A stretch of 26,994 nt of DNA. Source: Candidatus Omnitrophota bacterium. Its GTDB lineage: Bacteria; Omnitrophota; Gorgyraeia; Aquiviventales; Aquiviventaceae. Below the pieces are notes generated by a model that worked only from the letters and a program-made list of their open reading frames with translations, did no database searches and was not told the origin of the DNA. Positions within the stretch are counted from its first letter, which is position 1. The number at the start of each line of letters is the position of its first letter. The stretch lies in contig JACQRD010000042.1 of NCBI GenBank assembly GCA_016206675.1, forward strand, positions 1-26,994. Reading direction: 5' to 3'. Of this stretch, positions 21,475 through 26,994 are shown piece by piece. The translations under genes were made by a program, and so were the position numbers.

Positions 21475-22128
21475 TTATAATCGGGACGGTTGGGCCGCGC
21501 GACGGAATTGTGCGATCCTCGATTTCAATTGGCGCGCCGCCGCTTCAGGATCCGCCGCCGCGCACACCGCCCGTACCACCGCCACGCAGCGGGCCCCGGC
21601 CGCGAGCGCCTCCCCAATCGTGTCATGATCCACCCCGCCGATGCACACCAGCGGAATCGACACCTGCGCGGCGGCCTGCCGGATCAGGCCGGTACCGATC
21701 GGCGGATACTCGGGCTTCGTCGGCGTGGCGAAGAGCGGTCCAAAGCCGATATAATCCGCTCCGGCCGCCTGGGCTGCCGCCGCCTGCTCCACGCTGTGCG
21801 TGGATTGGCCCACCAGCATCGTCGGCCCGATGGTGCGGCGCACCCGCGCCATGGGCCAGTCGTCTTGTCCGACATGCACGCCGTCGGCCCCGACCGCCAT
21901 CGCGACCGCCACCCGGTCATTGAGAATGAGCGGCACGCCGCCGGCGCGCGCAACCGGCAGCAGCCGCCGGGCCTCGACGGCTACGGCGTCATCGGAAGAG
22001 GTCTTATCGCGCAACTGCAGCGCATCGGCTCCTCCGCGCACGGCCGCGGCGGCCACCTCGCGCAGATCACGTCCGCCGGCGGCGGCGCGGTCGAGAATGA
22101 CGTAGAGCTGCCATGTGGAGCAGGACAT
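21475..22128 (-). CDS. thiE: Thiamine-phosphate synthase
   Basis: TIM-barrel enzyme (217 aa) joining HMP pyrophosphate and thiazole phosphate into thiamine phosphate. Motifs: LYVILD at the N-terminus, ALQLRDK, LILNDRVAVAMAVGADGVHVGQDDW, VGQSTHS, YIGFGPLFATPTKPE and CIGGVDHD, all ThiE signatures. The start ATG at 22128 lies 62 nt inside the end of thiD2 in another frame, with no clear Shine-Dalgarno. In many bacteria these two domains are fused, so this overlap may be a split of a fused gene. Confidence 0.94.
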   Translation of the reverse strand: MSCSTWQLYVILDRAAAGGRDLREVAAAAVRGGADALQLRDKTSSDDAVAVEARRLLPVARAGGVPLILNDRVAVAMAVGADGVHVGQDDWPMARVRRTIGPTMLVGQSTHSVEQAAAAQAAGADYIGFGPLFATPTKPEYPPIGTGLIRQAAAQVSIPLVCIGGVDHDTIGEALAAGARCVAVVRAVCAAADPEAAARQLKSRIAQFRRAAQPSRL

Positions 22129-22516
22129 CGCGTTCAAGGTCGTAGAGCGCAAAGCGCGCGCGCTGAAACGCCGCCACGGCGCGGGGGGCCGTCAGGCGAG
22201 AACCCTCCTCCAGGGTGCGCAGCGCTTCCTTGGTCCGTTGGAAATTGATGAGCAGCAGCTGCTCCAGTGACGCCACGCGGCCGCCGGCGGCGCGGCGGCC
22301 CACATCGCGGCGGCTGTCGCGCGCAGCCAGCAGGTGCAGGCGGCTGACGGCCAGCCGCCGCAGCGCCGCGGCCACGGCATGCCGCAGCGCGCGCGCGCGG
22401 CGAAAGTGCGACGGGCTGGCCAGGTGCAGCCGGATGATCTCTTCGCAGACGCGCAGCCCTTCAAGGGCGCGGTTGGCGTTGGCATCGAGAATCCGATGGA
22501 GGGAGGCCTGCGCCAT
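22067..22516 (-). CDS. ThiD2-like domain protein (HMP-phosphate kinase type)
   Basis: 149-aa protein matching the ThiD2 domain that is usually found N-terminal to ThiE. The signature RILDANANRALEGLRVCEEIIRL is at residues 8-30, followed by RARALRHAV and the RDSRRDVGRR motif, then LLLINFQRTKEALRTLEEGSRL. ThiD2 has been shown to phosphorylate HMP phosphate. The last about 18 residues (MAALRHSRPRRRRRT) are out-of-frame reading of the thiE start and have no family similarity, so the functional domain ends near residue 130. Confidence 0.82.
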   Translation of the reverse strand: MAQASLHRILDANANRALEGLRVCEEIIRLHLASPSHFRRARALRHAVAAALRRLAVSRLHLLAARDSRRDVGRRAAGGRVASLEQLLLINFQRTKEALRTLEEGSRLTAPRAVAAFQRARFALYDLERDVLLHMAALRHSRPRRRRRT

Positions 22517-22528
22517 CGCCAGCAGCCC

Positions 22529-23032
22529 TTACGCGGCGGCGGCGATCCGCGCGATCAGCCGCGTGGTGGAGTAGCCCTTGCGCAGCGGCAGGCGCACCAC
22601 CCGCCCGCCGCGGCGCCTGACCAGGTCAGCCCCGACAATCGCCCCGGAGGCCCAGTCCGCGCCTTTGATGAGCACATCCGGCCGCAGCCGCTCGATGACC
22701 CGCTGCGGCGTCGGTGCGTCAAAGATGGTGACGTAATCCACGCAGGCCAATGCCGCCAGCACCAGGGCCCGGTCGCGCTCGCCGACGAGCGGGCGCTGCC
22801 GCCCTTTCAATCCCCGCACGGAGCGGTCGCTGTTCGTCCCCACCACCAGCAGCTCGCCCAGCCGCTTGGCCCGCTCCAGCAGGCTGATGTGGCCGGCATG
22901 CAGCAGGTCGAAGCAGCCGTTGGTGAACACCACCCGCCGGCCGCGGCGCTGGGCAGAACGCGCAAGGCGCACCAGCCGCCCCAGCGGCACGATCTTATCC
23001 CGCGCGCAGCGCACCGGAGGCGAGCAATGCAT
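22529..23032 (-). CDS. rfaE2: D-glycero-beta-D-manno-heptose 1-phosphate adenylyltransferase
   Basis: Nucleotidyltransferase (167 aa) making ADP-heptose from heptose 1-phosphate, equal to the C-terminal domain of HldE. The CTP-transferase motifs are VVFTNGCFDLLHAGHISLLE (HxGH), VGTNSDRSVRGLKG and VLIKGADWASGAIVGAD. As a stand-alone protein it is the RfaE2 form. The start overlaps the gmhA end by 38 nt with GGTGGAAG before the ATG. Together with GmhA it points to LPS or another heptose-bearing surface glycan; the kinase (RfaE1) and phosphatase (GmhB) are not in the window. Confidence 0.94.
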   Translation of the reverse strand: MHCSPPVRCARDKIVPLGRLVRLARSAQRRGRRVVFTNGCFDLLHAGHISLLERAKRLGELLVVGTNSDRSVRGLKGRQRPLVGERDRALVLAALACVDYVTIFDAPTPQRVIERLRPDVLIKGADWASGAIVGADLVRRRGGRVVRLPLRKGYSTTRLIARIAAAA

Positions 23033-23585
23033 CTTCCACCAAGGCGCAGAGGATGTGCCCCACCGTCAGATGGACCTCCTGAATGCGCGCGGTCACGGTC
23101 GACGGCACGCAGATGCAGACGTCGCAGACGCCGGCCAGCCTGCCGCCGCCGCCACCGGTGAGTCCCACGGCGTGCAGCTGCATCTTCCGGGCCTGCTCAA
23201 GGGCCTTGACCACGTTGGGCGAATTGCCGGAGGTTGACAGCCCCACCGCCACGTCCCCCGCCTGCCCGAGCCCCTCGAGCTGGCGCGAGAAGATCTGGTC
23301 GAAAGCGTAGTCGTTGCCGATCGCCGTGACGCTGGCCATGTTTTCCGTTAGGGAGATCGACGGCAGCGACCGCCGCTCCTTGAGAAACCGTCCGACGAAC
23401 TCGCCGGCCATGTGCTGGCTCTGCGTGGCCGAGCCGCCGTTGCCGAACCAGATGACCTTGCGCCCGCCGCTGAGAGCCTTGGCCATCAGCGCGGCGGCTT
23501 TGGCCACTTGCGCGATCTGCGGCGCCGGCAGCGAGAGATGGAGCTGGCCGGCTTCTTTTAAGATGGCCGCGATTTTGTCGGTCAT
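22995..23585 (-). CDS. gmhA: Sedoheptulose-7-phosphate isomerase
   Basis: SIS-domain isomerase (196 aa) that makes heptose 7-phosphate, the first step of the ADP-heptose pathway. Visible are the SIS motif WFGNGGSATQSQHMAGEFVGRF, TAIGNDYAFDQIFSRQ, GLSTSGNSPNVVKAL and VHLTVGHILC carrying the catalytic histidine. DiaA is a close relative, but the adjacent rfaE2 supports GmhA. It begins 7 nt after the phosphofructokinase stop, so they are cotranscribed. Confidence 0.95.
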   Translation of the reverse strand: MTDKIAAILKEAGQLHLSLPAPQIAQVAKAAALMAKALSGGRKVIWFGNGGSATQSQHMAGEFVGRFLKERRSLPSISLTENMASVTAIGNDYAFDQIFSRQLEGLGQAGDVAVGLSTSGNSPNVVKALEQARKMQLHAVGLTGGGGGRLAGVCDVCICVPSTVTARIQEVHLTVGHILCALVEDALLASGALRAG

Positions 23586-23592
23586 CGGGTGT

Positions 23593-24627
23593 TCAGCCGA
23601 AGAAAATCTTCGACAGGTTGTACAACTCCATATCCACGGTCTTCAGCGCGCCGGTGCCCTCTTCAAGCGGGACGGCGACGATCTTGTTGCCTTGCAGGCT
23701 CACCATGGTGCCGAACTGCCCTGCGAGCACGAGCTCCACCGCCCTGATGCCAAAGCGCGTCCCGAGGACGCGGTCAAACGCCGTGGGGCTGCCGCCGCGC
23801 TGGATGTGCCCCAGCACCGTGACACGGGTCTCGTAGCCGGTGCGCTGTTCGATCAATTTGCCGAGCTGATCGCCGATGCCGCCAAGCCGCACGTGGCCGA
23901 ACTCATCTAACTTGCCTTCAGCCGTCACCAGGTGCTTGTCCTTAAACTGCGCGCCTTCCGCAACGACCACGATGCTGAAGTCCTTGCCGCGCGCATGACG
24001 CTTGCGGATGATCTCGCAGACCGCGTCCAAGTCGATCGGCTCCTCCGGGATGAGGATGACATCGGCTCCGCCGGCGATGCCCGCGTAGGTGGCGATCCAC
24101 CCCGCGTGGCGCCCCATCACTTCCGCCACCATGATACGGTGGTGGCTCTCGGCCGTCGTGTGCAGCCGGTCGATGGCCTCCATCGCGATGTTCACCGCGG
24201 TGTCGAAGCCGAAGGTGAAGTCCGTCGCCGAGAGGTCGTTGTCGATCGTCTTCGGCACCCCCACGACTTTCTGTCCGTCCTTCTTGAGCTTCGTGGCCAC
24301 GCCCAGCGTGTCTTCCCCGCCGATCGGGATCAGCGCGTCCAGCTGCAGCTTCCGGATGTTCTCCATCACGCGTTTGGCGTCTTCGGGCTTTTTGTAGGGG
24401 TTCGTGCGCGAGGTGCCGAGGATCGTCCCGCCTCGGTGCAGGATGCCGGAGACGGACTCCAGCGTCAAGGGGATCGTGTCGGCCTGGATCAAGCCCTTCC
24501 AGCCGTTGCGGATCCCCACCACCGTGATGCCGGCCTGGATGGCGCGGCGGGTCACGGCGCGGATGACGGGATTGAGCCCCGGACAGTCGCCGCCACCCGT
24601 CAACACCCCCAGTCGTCGCACGGTCAT
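23593..24627 (-). CDS. pfkA: 6-phosphofructokinase, likely pyrophosphate-dependent
   Basis: PFKA-family enzyme (344 aa) phosphorylating fructose 6-phosphate. The N-terminal GVLTGGGDCPGLNPVIRAV is the nucleotide/phosphate loop; GVPKTIDNDL holds the catalytic base (Asp129). At the position equal to E. coli Gly104 there is Asp106 (GGEDT) and at Gly124 there is Lys126 (PKTIDND). This Asp/Lys pair is the published signature of pyrophosphate-dependent PFK, while Gly at the first site marks ATP use. The ATG at 24627 has AAAGGAG 7 nt upstream; the frame upstream to 24765 translates the heptamer repeat and is not gene. Confidence 0.94.
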   Translation of the reverse strand: MTVRRLGVLTGGGDCPGLNPVIRAVTRRAIQAGITVVGIRNGWKGLIQADTIPLTLESVSGILHRGGTILGTSRTNPYKKPEDAKRVMENIRKLQLDALIPIGGEDTLGVATKLKKDGQKVVGVPKTIDNDLSATDFTFGFDTAVNIAMEAIDRLHTTAESHHRIMVAEVMGRHAGWIATYAGIAGGADVILIPEEPIDLDAVCEIIRKRHARGKDFSIVVVAEGAQFKDKHLVTAEGKLDEFGHVRLGGIGDQLGKLIEQRTGYETRVTVLGHIQRGGSPTAFDRVLGTRFGIRAVELVLAGQFGTMVSLQGNKIVAVPLEEGTGALKTVDMELYNLSKIFFG

Positions 24628-24644
24628 CTGACGGCTCCTTTGGC

Positions 24645-24717
24645 ATTGCGAATTGCGAATTGCGAATTGTGGACTTCCCGTTTTCCAATCCGCAATCCGC
24701 AATCCGCAATCCGAAAT
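24645..24717. repeat. Heptamer-repeat inverted element (ATTGCGA / CAATCCG)
   Basis: The left arm has three tandem ATTGCGA units plus a variant (24645-24672); the right arm has four tandem CAATCCG units (24686-24713). In minus-strand RNA the arms pair over about 22 nt with regular G-U wobbles, forming a leader hairpin just upstream of the pfkA Shine-Dalgarno. Its plan matches the element at 4838-4905. Confidence 0.85.
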
Positions 24718-24730
24718 GACCACGTGTACG

Positions 24731-26086
24731 TCATTCGTTCTCTCCCAGTTGCAGTTGGCGGTCAATGTAGTCGGTGGAAATCGCCCCGCGCCAGAAGGTC
24801 GGATCCGCCATGATCTGCTTGTGCAGCGGAATCGTAGTGTGGATCGGCTCTACGAGAAACTCCTCCAGCGCCCGCTGCATGACACGGATGGCCTCCGCGC
24901 GGGTCGCCCCGTGGGTGATCAGCTTGGCCAGCAGCGAATCGTAGTACGGCGGCACCTCGTAGCCCGCAAAGATGTGCGTGTCCAACCGCACCCCGCGCCC
25001 GCCGGGCGGCTGGTAGCTGAGGATCCGCCCGGGGCTGGGCGAAAAACCGTTGGAAGGATCTTCGGCATTGATCCGGCACTCAATCGCCGCGCCGGCGAGA
25101 GTGACGTCATCCTGCTTGAAGGACAGCGACTCCCCTGCCGCCACGCGGATCTGCTCCTTGATCAGATCCACGCCGGTCACCATTTCGGTCACCGGATGCT
25201 CCACCTGAATCCGCGTGTTCATTTCGATGAAGTAAAACGCCCCGTCCGCATCCAGCAGAAACTCCACGGTGCCGACCGACCAGTAGCCGGCCGCCTTCGC
25301 CACGCGCACCGCCAGCTCGCCCATCTTCCGGCGCAGTTTGGCGTCCACGGCCGGCGAGGGGGCCTCCTCAACCAGCTTCTGATGCCGCCGCTGGATGGTG
25401 CAGTCGCGCTCTCCCAGGTGGATGGTGTGGCCCGCCTTATCCGCCAGCACCTGGAGCTCGATGTGCCGAGGCTTCTGCACGCACTTCTCCACGAAGACGT
25501 CGCTGTTGCCGAAATTCGCCTCCGCCTCCGACTGGCAGGTCATCAGCGCGCTGATCAGCCGCACGTCGTTGTGGCAGGCCCGCATGCCGCGCCCGCCGCC
25601 GCCGGCGGCGGCCTTGATCATCACCGGATAGCCGATGCGCCGCGCGGTCTTCAGGGCCTCTTCCTTGGTTTTGACCGCGGCCAGGCTGCCCGGGATGATG
25701 GGCACCCCGGCTTTGCGCACCAAATCCTTCGCCGCAATCTTATCCCCCATGAGCTTGATGGCCTGGGCGGAGGGGCCGATGAAGTTGATGTTGCACGATT
25801 CGCAGATTTCCGCGAAGTGGGCGTTCTGGGAGAGGAAGCCGTAGCCGGGATGGATGCCGTCGACATCGGTGATCTCCGCCGCGCTGACGATGGCGGGAAT
25901 GTTCAGGTAGCTCTGTTCGGCCTTCGCTGCGCCGACGCAGACGGCTTCATCGGCCAGCCGCACGTGCAGGCTGTGCCGATCGGCCTCGGAGTAGATCGCC
26001 ACCGTCCGGACGTTCAACTCCTTGCAGGCGCGGATAACCCGCACCGCAATCTCACCCCGGTTGGCAATCAGGATTTTCGAAAGCAT
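24731..26086 (-). CDS. accC: Acetyl-CoA carboxylase, biotin carboxylase subunit
   Basis: ATP-grasp enzyme (451 aa, usual length) that carboxylates the biotin of AccB, first step of fatty-acid synthesis. It begins KILIANRGEIAVRVIRACKEL; the ATP loop is KAAAGGGGRGMR, with EKCVQKPRHIELQVLAD, GERDCTIQRRHQKLVEEAPSP, FIEMNTRIQVEHPVTEMVTGVDLI and a C-terminal domain with ECRINAEDP and GYEVPPYYDSLLAKLI. AGGG precedes the ATG by 4 nt and the gap to accB is 20 nt, so it is in the efp-accB-accC operon. Confidence 0.98.
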   Translation of the reverse strand: MLSKILIANRGEIAVRVIRACKELNVRTVAIYSEADRHSLHVRLADEAVCVGAAKAEQSYLNIPAIVSAAEITDVDGIHPGYGFLSQNAHFAEICESCNINFIGPSAQAIKLMGDKIAAKDLVRKAGVPIIPGSLAAVKTKEEALKTARRIGYPVMIKAAAGGGGRGMRACHNDVRLISALMTCQSEAEANFGNSDVFVEKCVQKPRHIELQVLADKAGHTIHLGERDCTIQRRHQKLVEEAPSPAVDAKLRRKMGELAVRVAKAAGYWSVGTVEFLLDADGAFYFIEMNTRIQVEHPVTEMVTGVDLIKEQIRVAAGESLSFKQDDVTLAGAAIECRINAEDPSNGFSPSPGRILSYQPPGGRGVRLDTHIFAGYEVPPYYDSLLAKLITHGATRAEAIRVMQRALEEFLVEPIHTTIPLHKQIMADPTFWRGAISTDYIDRQLQLGENE

Positions 26087-26106
26087 CGCACCCTGGCGGG
26101 CGCAAC

Positions 26107-26583
26107 CTACTTCGGTTCCACCGCAAAGAGCGGCTGGCCGAATTCAATGGGCGCGCCGTTCTCCACCAGGATATCGACGATCTGGCCGGCGACTTCCGAC
26201 TTGATCTCATTCATGAGCTTCATAGCCTCGATGATGCACACGACCTGCCCTACCGCGACGTCTTGCCCCACCTCGGCAAACGGGGGCGCATCCGGCGCCG
26301 GGGCGCGGTAGAAGGTGCCGACCATCGGCGATTTGATGATGATGCGCCGTCCCTCCTCGGCGGCGGGCGTGGCGGGGGGGGCGGCCGGCGACACCGGATG
26401 CGGAATGCCGGCGACGTACTCGACGACTTGCGCGGAGGGCCCCAGCGAGGCCTTCTTCAGTCGGATACGCAGGCCCTGGTGCTCCATCTCCAGCTCCACC
26501 AGGCCGCGGCTTTCCATCAACTGCAGCATCTCTTCGATCAGCCGGAACGCTTCACGCTCAGACGATTTCAGCCGCTTTTCCAC
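26107..26583 (-). CDS. accB: Acetyl-CoA carboxylase, biotin carboxyl carrier protein
   Basis: 158-aa biotin carrier. The C-terminal biotinyl domain contains the attachment motif EAMKLMNEI with the biotinylated Lys122, preceded by the thumb sequence SPMVGTFYRAPAPDAPPF. A helical N-terminal domain (residues 1-50) and a Pro/Ala linker (61-78) complete the usual layout. The start is GTG at 26583, well supported by GAGGAGGG 4 nt upstream; it is 10 nt after efp. Confidence 0.97.
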   Translation of the reverse strand: MEKRLKSSEREAFRLIEEMLQLMESRGLVELEMEHQGLRIRLKKASLGPSAQVVEYVAGIPHPVSPAAPPATPAAEEGRRIIIKSPMVGTFYRAPAPDAPPFAEVGQDVAVGQVVCIIEAMKLMNEIKSEVAGQIVDILVENGAPIEFGQPLFAVEPK

Positions 26584-26593
26584 AATACCCTCC

Positions 26594-26994
26594 TCAGACG
26601 CGGGACACGTAGACGCCGTTGCGCGTGTCGACGCGGATTAGGTCGCCGGTTGCCACAAACAGCGGCACCTGGATGGTGGCCCCCGTTTCCAGCGTGGCCG
26701 GCTTCATGCCGCCTTTGGACGTGTCGCCGCGCACGCCGGGCTCGGTGGAAGCGATATGGACGTCCACGAACATCGGCGGCTGCAGGCCAATGAGCTGGCC
26801 ATCATGGAACTGGCCTTCCAGCTCCATGTTCTCCTTCAGGTAGCCAGCCGCCGTCCCGATGACCTCGGCGGGTACTTGGACCTCTTCGTAGGTCTTGGTG
26901 TCCATCAGATGAAAGGTGTCGGCGGTGCGGTAGAGGTACTGGAGGGTGCGCTTTTCAATGAAGGCTTCCTGGAACTTGTCCCCGGCGCGGAAGG
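26594..26994 (-). CDS. efp: Elongation factor P, N-terminal part outside window
   Basis: EF-P relieves ribosome stalling on proline runs. The window holds about 133 C-terminal residues, starting FRAGDKFQEAFIEKRTLQYLY in domain I/II; the modified N-terminal lysine or arginine loop lies outside. Domains II and III are clear: FHLMDTKTYEEVQV, MFVDVHIASTEPGVRGDTS, and the signature KPATLETGATIQVPLFVATGDLIRVDTRNGVYVSRV. It is followed closely by accB and accC, an arrangement common in bacteria. Confidence 0.97.
   Translation of the reverse strand, partial: FRAGDKFQEAFIEKRTLQYLYRTADTFHLMDTKTYEEVQVPAEVIGTAAGYLKENMELEGQFHDGQLIGLQPPMFVDVHIASTEPGVRGDTSKGGMKPATLETGATIQVPLFVATGDLIRVDTRNGVYVSRV

Noticed and set aside
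24653..26311. Plus-strand open frame of 552 codons
   Set aside because: Antisense to accC and accB, both unmistakable; it begins inside the heptamer repeat element.

Overview
The window is GC-rich, gene-dense bacterial chromosome, and every protein gene I can support lies on the minus strand. It therefore reads from right (about 27 kb) to left (1). The gene content (LepA, EF-P, AccB/AccC, TrpA/TrpB, GpsA, RadC) is bacterial housekeeping. The heptose genes gmhA and rfaE2 and a GDP-mannose pyrophosphorylase point to a diderm with a glycosylated outer surface. A small secreted protein resembling the exosortase-associated TIGR04073 family suggests an uncultured lineage of the Omnitrophota/PVC type; this placement is inference from memory of the family's distribution and is weak.

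Layout, in transcription order. (1) 26994-21475: efp (5' end outside the window), accB, accC, a heptamer-repeat intergenic element, a probably pyrophosphate-dependent phosphofructokinase, gmhA, rfaE2, thiD2 and an overlapping thiE. (2) 21474-20947: a non-coding locus with an intact tRNA-Gly(CCC), the separated 5' and 3' pieces of a second tRNA-Gly, and several perfect palindromes. (3) 20946-13822: a MITE-like inverted-repeat element, then an AAA ATPase, a HIT-family protein, a dGTPase-like HD hydrolase, a lipoprotein and a UvrD/RecB-type helicase-nuclease with an Fe-S cysteine motif. (4) 13800-12139: an AT-rich promoter region, a leader with a terminator-like hairpin, two small unknown genes, a class I cyclic-di-GMP riboswitch with an overlapping terminator, a 53-codon hydrophobic ORF directly behind it, and a secreted unknown protein. 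(5) 12078-1: gpsA, a second MITE-like copy inserted exactly at the gpsA/radC junction, radC, the TIGR04073-like protein, a THEP1-type NTPase, an ornithine cyclodeaminase-family dehydrogenase, trpB, trpA, manC, another heptamer element, ruvX, an M16 protease, rpe, a phosphohexomutase, and lepA running off the left edge. Many junctions are 4-nt ATGA overlaps or gaps under 15 nt, so long operons with translational coupling are likely.

The most interesting non-standard signals are: the intra-operon c-di-GMP ON-switch controlling a previously uncalled small membrane peptide; the pair of elements with 17-bp terminal inverted repeats that each supply the Shine-Dalgarno and start codon of the next gene; the dismembered tRNA-Gly enclosing an intact tRNA-Gly; and a helically phased 10-bp repeat array just upstream of lepA.
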